Shown here: in pieces, positions 9,578-19,189 of the stretch
Layout of the letters: each line of letters begins with the position of its first letter
Position numbering within the stretch: the stretch's first letter is position 1
Assembly: GCF_007830235.1 (NCBI RefSeq)
Contig: NZ_VLKI01000004.1
Span: 248,001-312,000, forward strand
Source: Cytobacillus oceanisediminis
Lineage (GTDB): Bacteria; Bacillota; Bacilli; Bacillales; Cytobacillaceae
Length of the DNA: 64,000 nt
Direction of reading: 5' to 3'
Notes under the pieces: model-generated
Seen by the model: the letters and a program-made list of their open reading frames with translations, nothing else
Told to the model about the DNA's origin: nothing
Databases searched by the model: none
Made by a program: the position numbers and the translations under genes

Positions 9578-9958
9578 ATGGCAGCAATTTTTATAAAGAG
9601 AATTTACGATCTACTTGAAGAAGATGACGGCTACCGTGTATTAGTCGACCGGCTTTGGCCGCGGGGAATAAAGAAAGAGGCTGCACGCCTATCTGCTTGG
9701 GAAAAGGATATTGCACCAAGCAGCGAGCTAAGAAAAGCGTTTAATCATATACCTGAACTTTTTAATGAGTTTCGGGAAAAATATCTAATTGAGCTACGTA
9801 CGCAGGAAGAGAAGATCCGCAAGATAGAAGAGTTAGCCAATATATCCAAAGTGAATAAGGTCACCTTACTATATGCCGCGAAAGACCCGATCCATAATCA
9901 CGCCCGTGTTTTATATGAAGAATTGATAAGAAAAGTAAATCAAAGGGAAGACACCTAA
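9578..9958 (+). CDS. DUF488-family protein (YeaO-like)
   Basis: A 126-residue DUF488 protein with the family hallmarks IKRIYD, YRVLVDRLWPRGIKK, AWEKDIAPSSELRKAF and the C-terminal TLLYAAKDPIHNHARVL. The molecular function is unknown. The ATG at 9578 is chosen because GGAAGAGGTG (9561-9570) precedes it; an upstream in-frame ATG (9527) has no RBS. Single gene, no close partner. Confidence 0.85.
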   Translation: MAAIFIKRIYDLLEEDDGYRVLVDRLWPRGIKKEAARLSAWEKDIAPSSELRKAFNHIPELFNEFREKYLIELRTQEEKIRKIEELANISKVNKVTLLYAAKDPIHNHARVLYEELIRKVNQREDT

Positions 9959-10101
9959 TTTTAGAAATTATTATATCTTTACAAGTATAAATTATGAAAA
10001 AAAAGGTAGAAATAGTTTAAATAAAAGTAATAATTCCGAAAGTTCTATATTTCTTTCTTCCCTATAATTGTAGATAAAGAGGAAGGGAAGGGAGGAAGGA
10101 A

Positions 10102-11616
10102 ATGATTGACTTACTGCTGATTCATGGAACGGTCGTTACAATGGATCGAAATAGACGGATGATCCAGGATGGAGCTGTTGCGATAAATGGAAGCAGGATC
10201 CTGGATGTGGATACTAGTGAAAAACTAATTGAAAAGTATGAGGCAAAGGAAATAATTGACTGCAGTCATCATTGTATTTTACCAGGGTTAATAGATGTTC
10301 ATGGCCATGGCGGACACTCGATGTTCAAGACGATCGCCATGGAGAATCTTGACTTTTGGATGCCGATTATGACGAATACCTATAAGCACTTTGTAACAGA
10401 TGACTTTTGGTACTATGAAGGGAAGCTCTCTGCTCTTGACCGATTAAAAGCGGGTATAACGACGGGTGTCTCTGTTCTTGGATCAATGCCAAGATCAGAT
10501 GACCCTATTTTTGCCATCAATCATGCAAAGGCTTACGCTGAAACCGGTGTTAGGGAGGTTGTGTGCACTGGGCCTTGCAACCCGCCATGGCCACATTTAT
10601 TCAGCCGGTGGATAGACGGTAAGAGAATTACAAGAGATGTAACCTACGAGGAAGTGTTAAATGGAGCAGAAGCGGTAATTGAGGCATTAAACCATGCAAA
10701 TGAAGATCGGACAAGAGCATTTATTACACCTTTTGTAATCGTTACATCGGTTGAACCCTCGGGTCCAACCTCGCCTGCCAAGCTTCGTAAATTAACTGGG
10801 CATGATCTTTACCAGGCCAAAAAAATAAGGGAGATTGCCAGAAAATATAATACCAGGATTCACTCTGATGCTTTTGGAGGGATGATTCACTTAGCGGTAC
10901 GGGATTGGGAGAATGCTCTTTTAGGTCCGGATGTTCATCTACAGCACTGCCGGGGGATATCTTTCGATGAGGCTAAAGTTTTAGCAGAAACAGGGACGAA
11001 TGTGAGTGCATCACCGGGTTTTTCTCAAATTCATGCCCGCACACCGATCATAGAATTACTGGAGCTTGGAACGACGGTTGCAATCTCAACAGATGGAACT
11101 TCTCCATCAACCAGTTTTGATATGTTTCAAGCGATGAGGAAAACACAGTTCATTCATCAGGCAGCCCATAGAGATGAATATTGCTTGCCGCCTGGAAAGC
11201 TTCTTGAGATGGTTACAATTGATGCTGCCAAATGCATTGGGTGGGACGATGAACTTGGCTCTCTTGAAATTGGAAAAAAGGCCGATGTCATTACAGTCAA
11301 TCTGCAGCAGCCGCATTTAACTCCTGAATTTATGCATATTCACCGGCTTGTCTATCAAGCTACAGCTAATGATGTAGAGCATGTTATCGTAGATGGCAAG
11401 ATCGTGATGAAAGGCCGAAATGCATGTTCAGTTGATGAAAGGAAAGTTTTAGCCGAAGCAAATGAAGAGGCTTTTTCAACAATTAAACGTGCTGGCCTCG
11501 AAAAATATATGCAGCAGACGAAATACTTTTGGGGTCATACACGTAGCTATGCTGATGGAACCAACTATAACGAAGAAGACTGGACTTCTATTGTGGCGAA
11601 AGGGGATAACCAATGA
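10102..11616 (+). CDS. Amidohydrolase 1 (AtzA/TrzN-like metal-dependent hydrolase)
   Basis: A 504-residue member of the amidohydrolase superfamily, subtype III (chlorohydrolase/deaminase-like). Ligands are visible: HxH in DVHGHGGHS (H67, H69), RIHSDAFG, LQHCRG and the Asp of STDGT. It should hydrolyse C-N or C-Cl bonds on an N-heterocycle or deaminate a purine-like base with one Zn or Fe; the substrate is not readable. The start ATG has GGGAGGAAGG upstream. Its stop overlaps the next amidohydrolase by 4 bp (ATGA), so the two are coupled and may act on one pathway. Confidence 0.8.
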   Translation: MIDLLLIHGTVVTMDRNRRMIQDGAVAINGSRILDVDTSEKLIEKYEAKEIIDCSHHCILPGLIDVHGHGGHSMFKTIAMENLDFWMPIMTNTYKHFVTDDFWYYEGKLSALDRLKAGITTGVSVLGSMPRSDDPIFAINHAKAYAETGVREVVCTGPCNPPWPHLFSRWIDGKRITRDVTYEEVLNGAEAVIEALNHANEDRTRAFITPFVIVTSVEPSGPTSPAKLRKLTGHDLYQAKKIREIARKYNTRIHSDAFGGMIHLAVRDWENALLGPDVHLQHCRGISFDEAKVLAETGTNVSASPGFSQIHARTPIIELLELGTTVAISTDGTSPSTSFDMFQAMRKTQFIHQAAHRDEYCLPPGKLLEMVTIDAAKCIGWDDELGSLEIGKKADVITVNLQQPHLTPEFMHIHRLVYQATANDVEHVIVDGKIVMKGRNACSVDERKVLAEANEEAFSTIKRAGLEKYMQQTKYFWGHTRSYADGTNYNEEDWTSIVAKGDNQ

Positions 11617-13091
11617 AAACCAAGCTAAAGGGAAAATATGTTATCGGTTATGATGGGGAAGATCATGTCATTTTAGAAGATGCTGAGGTTGTATATGAAA
11701 GCCATACGATTGTCTATGTTGGAAAAAATTACTTAGGTCAAGCTGATAAGGTAATAGATGTTGGTAATGCCTTAATTAGTCCGGGGTTCATTGATTTAAA
11801 TGCATTGGGAGATATTGATCACGACATTTTGCATATGGAAGCCAGTACGACAAGACAGAAAAATCTGCTTTGGTCCGAGCGTTATGTTGAGCAGGGACAT
11901 CGTGAAATTATGACTGAGGAAGAAGAGGCTTTCAAATCCCTATATGCATATTCCCAGCTAATCCTTCATGGTATTACAACGGCAATGCCAATTACTTCTG
12001 TGCACTATAAGAGATGGGCAGAAACATATGAGGAGCTAGCCTCGGCAGCCGGCCATGCAGCAAGCTTGGGACTGCGGATTTATCTGGGTCCAAGTTATCA
12101 ATCGGGGGTTAGGGTCGTTCAGGGTGATGGAAATATAAAGATTTATTGGGATGAAGATGCAGGAAGGAAAGGATTGGAAAGAGCTGTAAGATTTGTGGAG
12201 GAAATTGATGGCTCTTTTAATGGATTGGTCAGGGGAATGCTTGCACCTGAACGGATTGAATGTCAAACGGAAGAAAGTTTAATCCAGACAAAACATTATA
12301 GTGATAAATTGGGTGTTCCGATCAAATTGCATGCAGCCCAAGGCAGTTTTGAATATCATACTATCATTAATAACCATGGCGTAACCCCAATAAGGCATTT
12401 GTATAATCTTGGATTTTTAGGGGAAAAAACAGGAATTCCACATGCTCATTTTATTTCCGGATACAGTGAGGCACTAGCAGGTGAGGGAGATGATTTGGCG
12501 CTGCTGAAGGAAACAAATACGACTGTTATTCATTGTCCTTTAATTATTGGGAGGCATGGCCAGGCGATGGAATCCTTTGCGAAGTATAAAAGGGCTGGAA
12601 TCAATTTAGCTTTGGGAACAGATACCTTCCCTCCGGATATGTTTCAAAATATAAGAACAGGGAGCATGCTATCACGGATAGTAGATAAAGAAGTTGAGGA
12701 TTCAGCATACGCTGATTTTTACCGGGCGGCTACACTGGGCGCGGCGAATTTTCTTGGCAGGGACGATTTGGGGCGTCTTGCTGCTGGAGCAAAAGCAGAT
12801 ATCATTGCTATCGATTTAGACGGATTTCATATGGGGATTTTAGATGATCCCATACGAACCATGATTGCAAGTGGAACCGGAAGAGATGTAAAGTTATCAA
12901 TTATAAATGGGAATGTAGTAATGAAAGACCGAAAAATACCTAATCTTAATTTAGATGAAATAAAATGCAAAGGTCAAAAATACTTTGAAAAGATGAGAAA
13001 AGGATATATGGAGAGAGATTATCAGCAGCTTCCTGAGAATGAATTGCTGCCGCCGTCTTTTAAAGTTGTTGACTCAATCAGCAAAGGATAA
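11613..13091 (+). CDS. Amidohydrolase 2 (chlorohydrolase-family, HxH motif replaced)
   Basis: A 492-residue amidohydrolase-like protein. The strand-1 segment that usually carries HxH reads SPGFIDLNALGDIDHD, so the first two His ligands are absent; later positions look present (KLHAAQGSFEYH, HAHFISG, HCPLIIGRHGQ, GTDTFPPD). It is either a group with altered metal binding or a non-catalytic partner of amidohydrolase 1, with which it overlaps by 4 bp. I have a memory of similar sequences annotated only as chlorohydrolase family. About 130 bp follow it before the next gene, so the transcript may end here, though no clear terminator was seen. Confidence 0.7.
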   Translation: MKTKLKGKYVIGYDGEDHVILEDAEVVYESHTIVYVGKNYLGQADKVIDVGNALISPGFIDLNALGDIDHDILHMEASTTRQKNLLWSERYVEQGHREIMTEEEEAFKSLYAYSQLILHGITTAMPITSVHYKRWAETYEELASAAGHAASLGLRIYLGPSYQSGVRVVQGDGNIKIYWDEDAGRKGLERAVRFVEEIDGSFNGLVRGMLAPERIECQTEESLIQTKHYSDKLGVPIKLHAAQGSFEYHTIINNHGVTPIRHLYNLGFLGEKTGIPHAHFISGYSEALAGEGDDLALLKETNTTVIHCPLIIGRHGQAMESFAKYKRAGINLALGTDTFPPDMFQNIRTGSMLSRIVDKEVEDSAYADFYRAATLGAANFLGRDDLGRLAAGAKADIIAIDLDGFHMGILDDPIRTMIASGTGRDVKLSIINGNVVMKDRKIPNLNLDEIKCKGQKYFEKMRKGYMERDYQQLPENELLPPSFKVVDSISKG

Positions 13092-13124
13092 ATTCTTCAA
13101 GGATAATCAAGTAGTAGAAATATT

Positions 13125-13139
13125 TAAAAAACTAGTAAA
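13125..13139 (+). promoter_or_regulatory. Shared upstream motif, copy 1 (binding protein 1)
   Basis: TAAAAAACTAGTAAA lies 47 bp before TATAAT (13172-13177), which is 42 bp from the start codon. Two other units of the island have TAAAAAACnnGTAAA at 46 bp before TATAAT (16164 and 27686). Confidence 0.5.
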
Positions 13140-13219
13140 GATAATGGAAATTAAGTAATCTGAATATTTTATATAATTAGACAAAGACCTTATGGTTTTA
13201 ATAAAAGGGGGTATAGTCT

Positions 13220-14785
13220 ATGAAAGCAAAAAGAAGATTTGGGAAGTTAGTTTTAATTATGCTGATGGCAATCCTTATTGCAGGCTGCTCAACAAAACAG
13301 GACGTTAGCTCAAGTCAAAACACCAAGGGTAAAACGTCTGATAGCGGCGGGACTTTAGTTATAGCCCGCTTGTCTGACGCTGAAAATTTAGATCATCATT
13401 TCATGTCCACAATCAATGCTGCCAGCGTTACACATAATAAAATTTATGAGGGGCTTGTTGGCCGGGACAAAAATGCTGAAATAAAACCTTTGCTGGCAGA
13501 ACAGTGGAAACAGTTGGACGATACAACATGGGAGTTCAAGCTCAGAAAAGATGTAGCATTCCATGACGGGACTGCATTTAATGCGGATGCTGTGAAAGCT
13601 ACATTTGACCGGCTGTTAGATCCGGAAGTTGCTTCCCCTAGGGCCGTTGTATTCAAAATGGTAGAAGAAGTAAAGGCAGTTGATGAATATACTGTTCAAT
13701 TTAAATTGTCAGAGCCGTTTTCCCCTTTACTTTCCATTTTGGCCAGTCATGAAGCCGGAATTATCGCACCAAAAACGATTGAAAAATACGGAAAAAAAAT
13801 AATTCAGGAGCCAGTTGGGACAGGTCCATTTGTGTTCGAGTCCTGGACCCCAGGCAAAGAAATTGTGTTTAATAAAAACGAAAAATACTGGGGTGCTGAA
13901 CCTAAACTAGATAAGGTCTTATTTAAGGTTGTCCCGGAAGAAACAACAAGGATTTCAATGCTTGAAACAGGTGAAGCCCATATAGCTGAACCACTTTCTG
14001 TCACCATGATGGATACGGTGGAAAGCTCCAGAAACTCTGAAATATACCGCAGCGAAGGATTTGGCACAGAGTATATTGGTTTTAACGTACAAAAGACGCC
14101 ATTTGATGATGCTCGGGTCCGTAAAGCAGTTGGACATGCAGTTGAGATGGATTCCATTATAGAAGGAGTATTTAACAATATCGGAAACAAATCAAACTCG
14201 CTATTGGGGCCTAAGGTTTTCGGATACCATGAAAGTATGAAAGCATACGAATATAATCTCAATGAAGCAAAAAGACTGCTGGCTGAAGCAGGTTATCCGA
14301 ATGGGTTTGAAACAACATTAAAAACGATGGACAAGAAGGAATGGATAAATATGGCAGAGGTGCTTCAGTCACAGCTAAAAGGAATCGGAATTAAAGTGGA
14401 TATACAAGTGTTTGAATATGGCACATTTGTCGAACAAGCAAACAGAGGCGACACGGAAATGTTTATTTTAAGCTGGAGAAATGCAACGGGAGATGCTGAT
14501 TACAATCAATATAATCTTTTCCATAGCAGTTCTCACGGTGCTGCTGGCAATACTTTCTTTTACAGCAATAAAGAAGTGGATAGTTTAATAGAATCTGCTC
14601 GTGCTGAAAAGGATTCGGATAAACGTTTAGAGCTATATGAAAAGGCTCAGGAAATTGAAATGGAAGAATCCGTATATATTCCGGTCCGTGTGATTGAGAA
14701 TATGGCTGCAATTTCAAAAGGAGTGAAAGGCTTCTCTATAAGTCCTTCTGGTTACTTGGAGATCAATGATATTTCAATTAAATAA
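13220..14785 (+). CDS. ABC transporter substrate-binding lipoprotein 1 (Opp/Dpp family 5)
   Basis: A 521-residue family-5 solute-binding protein with a lipoprotein signal: a hydrophobic segment ending in IAGC, lipidated Cys23. The mature part has typical features (GGTLVIARLSDAENLD, WEFKLRKDVAFHDGTAFNADAVKATFDRL, PVGTGPFVFESW). It would sit on the outside of the membrane and hand substrate to an OppBCDF-type importer, probably the one at 23645-27525. It is closely related to the binding protein at 27823 throughout its length, so the two arose by duplication. An amidohydrolase gene follows each of them, which hints that the ligand is its substrate rather than a peptide. Confidence 0.9.
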   Translation: MKAKRRFGKLVLIMLMAILIAGCSTKQDVSSSQNTKGKTSDSGGTLVIARLSDAENLDHHFMSTINAASVTHNKIYEGLVGRDKNAEIKPLLAEQWKQLDDTTWEFKLRKDVAFHDGTAFNADAVKATFDRLLDPEVASPRAVVFKMVEEVKAVDEYTVQFKLSEPFSPLLSILASHEAGIIAPKTIEKYGKKIIQEPVGTGPFVFESWTPGKEIVFNKNEKYWGAEPKLDKVLFKVVPEETTRISMLETGEAHIAEPLSVTMMDTVESSRNSEIYRSEGFGTEYIGFNVQKTPFDDARVRKAVGHAVEMDSIIEGVFNNIGNKSNSLLGPKVFGYHESMKAYEYNLNEAKRLLAEAGYPNGFETTLKTMDKKEWINMAEVLQSQLKGIGIKVDIQVFEYGTFVEQANRGDTEMFILSWRNATGDADYNQYNLFHSSSHGAAGNTFFYSNKEVDSLIESARAEKDSDKRLELYEKAQEIEMEESVYIPVRVIENMAAISKGVKGFSISPSGYLEINDISIK

Positions 14786-14794
14786 GCTGTCAAA

Positions 14795-14836
14795 GATAAG
14801 AGGGATATCCATTCTGGATGCCCTTTTATCTTGTCC
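14795..14836 (+). terminator. Hairpin between binding protein 1 and amidohydrolase 3
   Basis: GATAAGAGGG...ATCC pairs with GGAT...CCCTTTTATC (14795-14830). It resembles a partial terminator or 3'-stabilising hairpin that lets the binding protein be made in excess. A hairpin also follows binding protein 2. Confidence 0.55.
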
Positions 14837-14866
14837 AGGATCTTAAATAAAGAAAGGGGAATGAAT

Positions 14867-16096
14867 ATGAAAGGGAATTATTGGATAAAGAATGTGCGGC
14901 TGGAATGTGGTTACAAGAAAGAGAATGATAGAGTGATAGGTACAATAACAGATTTATTTCATATATTAATAGAGGGCGGGCGCATTGCAAAAGTTGTTAA
15001 AGACTGGGAGTGTTTTTCAGGTAACTTACCAGTAAAAGATGCAGGGGGACTGCTTCTTTTGCCATCCTTTGTCGAAAAGCATGTTCACCTTGATAAAACA
15101 TACATGGGGGAGAAGTGGAAAGCCTGCAGCCCTGCTTCAAGTGTCATTGAACGCTGTGAAATAGAAAAAAGTGCATTGGCATCCATACCAACAAGCACCC
15201 ATCAGCGGTCAAAAGCATTGCTTGAGAAATTAATATCATTTGGATCAACTCACGTTAGAACTCATGTGGATATTTACCCTGAAGTCAAACTGCAGAATTT
15301 AGAAGGGGTTCAGCAAACATTGGAGGAGTTTTCAAATTATGCCAGCTCCGAAATTGTTGCGTTTGCCCAGCACGGTTTGCTGCGCTCAGGAACTCCTCAG
15401 CTTATTAAAGAAGCCGTTAGGAAAGGTGCAGGAATTGTGGGAGCGGTAGATCCTGCAACCGTTGACAACAATATTGAAGCTTCACTCGTTCAATTAATGG
15501 ATTTGGCTGTTGAGGGAAATGCAGATATTGATTTGCATTTACATGATCCTGGCCATCTTGGGACTTTTACGATGAAACGGCTGGCCATTTTAACAAAGGA
15601 AGCAGGCTGGGAAGGAAGAGTTGCGATCAGCCATGCATTTGGACTTGGAGATGTTTCGAGAGAAGAAGCATATGAAATGGCAAATATTTTAAAGGATGCA
15701 GGTATTTCGATCGTTACCAGCCTTCCAATAGGCCGAGCGATACCTCCAGTTAATCTGTTAAATGAATGCGGAGTAGAAGTCGCAGTTGGGAATGATAATA
15801 TTTTTGATTCATGGTGGCCTACAGGAAACGGAGATATTCTGGAAAGAGCTGGCCGCTTAATCGAACGGTACAGGTGGACTGATGAAAAATCTCTTTCCCA
15901 GGCAATGCGGTTTATTACAGGAGGTAAAACACCCTTGGATAAAGAGGGGAATCAGATATGGCCCAAAGCAGGAGATGAAGCCAGTATGATCCTGATCGAT
16001 GCAAGCTGTTCGGCAGAGGCTATTGCAAGAAGATCAGAACGCAGTGCGGTATTTTACAAGGGGAATTTAGTTTACGGTAATGCAGGTAATATTTGA
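14867..16096 (+). CDS. Amidohydrolase 3 (cytosine deaminase/AtzC-like)
   Basis: A 409-residue amidohydrolase with the CodA/AtzC-type ligand set: KHVHLDKTY near residue 73, HVRTHVD, IDLHLHDPGH, ISHAFGLGD and the Asp of VGNDNIFD. It probably removes or opens an amide or amine group on a cyclic N-compound. The ATG at 14867 is chosen: AGAAAGGGGA ends at 14860, too close for the ATG at 14861, and the two paralogues at 29502 and 30767 begin at the equivalent place (WIxNVRLExGY). It is the partner of binding protein 1 in cassette 1. Confidence 0.8.
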   Translation: MKGNYWIKNVRLECGYKKENDRVIGTITDLFHILIEGGRIAKVVKDWECFSGNLPVKDAGGLLLLPSFVEKHVHLDKTYMGEKWKACSPASSVIERCEIEKSALASIPTSTHQRSKALLEKLISFGSTHVRTHVDIYPEVKLQNLEGVQQTLEEFSNYASSEIVAFAQHGLLRSGTPQLIKEAVRKGAGIVGAVDPATVDNNIEASLVQLMDLAVEGNADIDLHLHDPGHLGTFTMKRLAILTKEAGWEGRVAISHAFGLGDVSREEAYEMANILKDAGISIVTSLPIGRAIPPVNLLNECGVEVAVGNDNIFDSWWPTGNGDILERAGRLIERYRWTDEKSLSQAMRFITGGKTPLDKEGNQIWPKAGDEASMILIDASCSAEAIARRSERSAVFYKGNLVYGNAGNI

Positions 16097-16163
16097 AAAT
16101 AACTCTATCAAAATCTCAAGCTATCCCCTAACCTATGTTGTGGATGCAAAAAGTAAAAATAAC

Positions 16164-16178
16164 TAAAAAACAGGTAAA
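16164..16178 (+). promoter_or_regulatory. Shared upstream motif, copy 2 (allB)
   Basis: TAAAAAACAGGTAAA, 46 bp before TATAAT at 16210-16215. A weak -35 region is in keeping with an activator-dependent promoter. The 16097-16333 gap holds no convincing gene. Confidence 0.5.
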
Positions 16179-16333
16179 AAAATTCAGAAAAAATAGTTTG
16201 ATTATTTTATATAATTTAATAATTAAGAGACCTTTCGTAATACTCTGGGGGAGTTCCGCTAGAATATCTCTTTGCAGTATGCAGTATGAGGATTGCATAG
16301 ACGTTTTTATTAAAGCGTAAAGGGAGAAAAACG

Positions 16334-17722
16334 ATGAAATATGATCTGATTATAAAGGGTGGTAAAGTTGTTTTCAGGGACGAAGTAAGAAGAAATGATA
16401 TAGCAATTAAAAATGGAATAATTGCAGCGATTGCTGAAACAATTGACAATGAAGCTGAACAGACCATAGATGCAAGTGAACAATATGTCATGCCTGGAAT
16501 GATTGATACTCATGTGCATATTTGTGAACCCGGCCGAACGGAGTGGGAAGGTTTTATAACAGGGACAAAAGCATTGGCAGCTGGCGGGACCACATGTTAT
16601 GTAGATATGCCTTTAAATGCCCTGCCAGCTACGATAGACAGGGAAACCCTGTATTTAAAGGCCGAAGCAGCAAAAGGGAAGAATTATATTGATTATGCAT
16701 TTTATGGCGGACTTGTTCCAGGCAATCTTGAAAGACTTAAAGAGCTCTCTGATGAAGGAGTTGTAGCATTTAAATGCTTTATGTCCACCTGCGGTACTGA
16801 TAACCCCAATGATTTTTCGAATGTGGATGATTATACGCTTTATACAGGGATGAAAAAGATTGCAGAGTTGGGGCATATTTTATCGATCCATGCGGAAAAT
16901 GCCCTTATTACAGACCGGTTAGGGGAAGAAATGGCTGGGCAAGGAAGGATTACTGCGGCAGATTATGTCCTATCCCGGCCTGTTTTTACTGAGGTTGAGG
17001 CAGTAAAACGTGCTCTTTATTTAGGGAAACAAACAAGGTGCCGGCTCCATTTTGTGCACATCAGTACTGCTGAAGCAGTAGAGGAAATTGCAAAGGCCCG
17101 AAGAGAGGGACAGGATGTGTCACTTGAATCTTGTCCCCATTACTTTACAATCACTGCCGCACAATTCGAGGAAATTGGCCCGGCTGCCAAATGTTCACCC
17201 CCGCTTCGCAGCAGAGAAGAACAAGAAAAACTTTGGCAGCAGTTAATAGAAGGCAAGATTGATATGTTAACGTCTGATCACTCACCATGTCCACCTGAAA
17301 TGAAGCAAAGTTCTTCAAATAATTTTTTTGAAGTGTGGGGAGGAATCACCGGCTGTCAAAATAACGTAGATTTAATGTTTGATGAAGCGGTTTTGAAACG
17401 TAATATACCGATAACTAATTTTGTAAAGATGATTTCCTCCAATCCGGCTGAGCGTTTTAACATTCCTAATAAGGGAGAAATAGCTGTATCAATGGATGCC
17501 GATATTATCTTAGTTGATGCCAATCGCTCTTATGTTGTAAAGGAAGAAGGGCTATTTTATCGCCATAAGCAGAGTCCCTATATTGGAAGAACGATTGATT
17601 GCCGAGTAACCAAAACCCTTGTTCGCGGCATCGTTGTATATGATTTGGACCAGGGGATTGCCGGGGAACCTCTTGGCCAAGTTATCAGGAGCAAAAGTCA
17701 AGCAGAAGCTATGAACGTATAA
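16334..17722 (+). CDS. allB: Allantoinase AllB
   Basis: A 462-residue dihydroorotase/hydantoinase-type amidohydrolase that hydrolyses allantoin to allantoate. All binuclear metal ligands are visible: H60 and H62 (THVHICEPGRTEWEGF), carboxylated K147 (VVAFKCFMS), H186 (SIHAEN), H242 (HFVHIS) and D315 (SDHSPCP). The CEPGRTEWEGF and SDHSPCPPEMK motifs are specific for allantoinase rather than dihydroorotase. The start has GGGAG at a good distance. With allC and allE downstream it forms a three-step ureide pathway. Regulation probably goes through the motif at 16164. Confidence 0.93.
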   Translation: MKYDLIIKGGKVVFRDEVRRNDIAIKNGIIAAIAETIDNEAEQTIDASEQYVMPGMIDTHVHICEPGRTEWEGFITGTKALAAGGTTCYVDMPLNALPATIDRETLYLKAEAAKGKNYIDYAFYGGLVPGNLERLKELSDEGVVAFKCFMSTCGTDNPNDFSNVDDYTLYTGMKKIAELGHILSIHAENALITDRLGEEMAGQGRITAADYVLSRPVFTEVEAVKRALYLGKQTRCRLHFVHISTAEAVEEIAKARREGQDVSLESCPHYFTITAAQFEEIGPAAKCSPPLRSREEQEKLWQQLIEGKIDMLTSDHSPCPPEMKQSSSNNFFEVWGGITGCQNNVDLMFDEAVLKRNIPITNFVKMISSNPAERFNIPNKGEIAVSMDADIILVDANRSYVVKEEGLFYRHKQSPYIGRTIDCRVTKTLVRGIVVYDLDQGIAGEPLGQVIRSKSQAEAMNV

Positions 17723-17901
17723 TTCTCTATTACTGCTTTTTACTAAGTTTTTTAAAAAAAATGATAAGAAGTAATAGATTTTTACACAGGAAGTAAGGAA
17801 AGCAAACTATTTAAGAAGTTTAGTAGAGCCCCAATTCAATTCAAGACGTAGAACCCGCCAATACCATAGAAATACAATAAACATTGGGAGGATTATTGGG
17901 T

Positions 17902-19164
17902 ATGGAAGATTTAATCAAATGCCATGGAAAGCTTGAATTTGAAAATTTGGCAATACGTATTGTGAAAAGGCTGGAGTGGCTGGGGACATTTGCGAAGGAT
18001 CCAGGAGGGGGGATTACCCGTCTCCTTTATTCCAAACAATGGACGGATACTCAGCGAGCTCTGAAATCCTGGATGGAAACCGAAGGCTTAAAGGTACAGT
18101 TTGATGAAGTTGGAAATTTAAGCGGAGTATTGAAGGGACAAAATCATGGTGAGACGGTTTTAACAGGGTCTCATATAGATACTGTGAAAAATGGCGGATT
18201 ATATGACGGCCAATACGGCATTGTGGCTGGGATTCTAGCAATAATCTTTTTGAAGGAACAATATGGAATGCCAAAACGAAATCTTGAGGTTGTTTCATTG
18301 GCAGAGGAAGAAGGGAGCAGATTTCCTTACTGCTTCTGGGGTTCGAAGAATATCGTTGGAAGCGCAATTAAGAAGGATGTTGAAAATCTGGTAGATTCCA
18401 ATGGTGTTCCATTTGCTAAAGCAATGAGTAAAGCAGGGTTTGCTTTTAGAGAAGAAAAAAAAGCTCCGCGCCAGGATTTGAAGATCTTCGTCGAAGTCCA
18501 CGTTGAACAGGGAAATGTTCTTGAAAACGAAAATAAATCTGTCGGTGTCGTAAAAAGCATAGTTGGACAAAGGCGTTTTACGATTGAGGTAACTGGTGAA
18601 GCGAACCATGCTGGAACAACACCAATGAATTACCGCAAAGATGCTGCTTTTGCTGCAAGCCATATGATCCATGAAATGCTCAACTTGGCAAAGCAGTATG
18701 GTGAACCGCTGGTAGCAACAGTTGGGAGGATTGATATTTCACCCAACATTGCGAATGTGGTACCGGGAAAAGCCGTTTTCACTTTAGACTTGCGTCATAT
18801 TGACAAACATGTCATTGTCCATTTTACTGAAGCATTTACTGAAAAAATAAAAGATATTTCAAGAGAGCATGAAGTTGATGCGACCATTGAAAAATGGCTC
18901 GATACTGATCCAGTCCCAATGGATCCTAAAATTGTAGAAATTATTGAAAATCACTGTATGGAAAAAAACTTGAGTTATAAGGTAATGCACAGCGGTGCCG
19001 GCCATGATGCACAAATTTTTGCACCTTTCATCCCAACGGCTATGCTGTTCGTTCCAAGCCATAAGGGCATTAGCCATAACCCGGATGAATATACCGAGCC
19101 GGATGATTTAGCTGAAGGAGTTAAAGCACTGATCGGTACTCTATATGAACTAGCTTATAAATAA
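17902..19164 (+). CDS. allC: Allantoate amidohydrolase AllC (M20 family)
   Basis: A 420-residue Zn-dependent hydrolase of the allantoate amidohydrolase / N-carbamoyl-L-amino acid hydrolase group. Metal-site motifs are visible: TGSHIDTVKNGGLYDGQYGI, AEEEGSRFPYCFWGSKN, VEVHVEQG, a lid-domain NHAGTTPMNYRKDA, and SGAGHDAQIFAP. It would convert allantoate to ureidoglycine, CO2 and ammonia. The ATG at 17902 follows GGGAGG (17886-17891) at 10 bases; TTG 17896 is an alternative start. Placement between allB and allE makes the allantoate assignment more likely than carbamoylase. Confidence 0.88.
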   Translation: MEDLIKCHGKLEFENLAIRIVKRLEWLGTFAKDPGGGITRLLYSKQWTDTQRALKSWMETEGLKVQFDEVGNLSGVLKGQNHGETVLTGSHIDTVKNGGLYDGQYGIVAGILAIIFLKEQYGMPKRNLEVVSLAEEEGSRFPYCFWGSKNIVGSAIKKDVENLVDSNGVPFAKAMSKAGFAFREEKKAPRQDLKIFVEVHVEQGNVLENENKSVGVVKSIVGQRRFTIEVTGEANHAGTTPMNYRKDAAFAASHMIHEMLNLAKQYGEPLVATVGRIDISPNIANVVPGKAVFTLDLRHIDKHVIVHFTEAFTEKIKDISREHEVDATIEKWLDTDPVPMDPKIVEIIENHCMEKNLSYKVMHSGAGHDAQIFAPFIPTAMLFVPSHKGISHNPDEYTEPDDLAEGVKALIGTLYELAYK

Positions 19165-19189
19165 AATTGATATAAAGGGGAGTTTTTGA

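Noticed and set aside
16135-16320. Forward open frame of 61 codons ahead of allB
   Set aside because: No RBS, composition dominated by Ile/Lys from AT-rich DNA, and it contains the putative promoter of allB.
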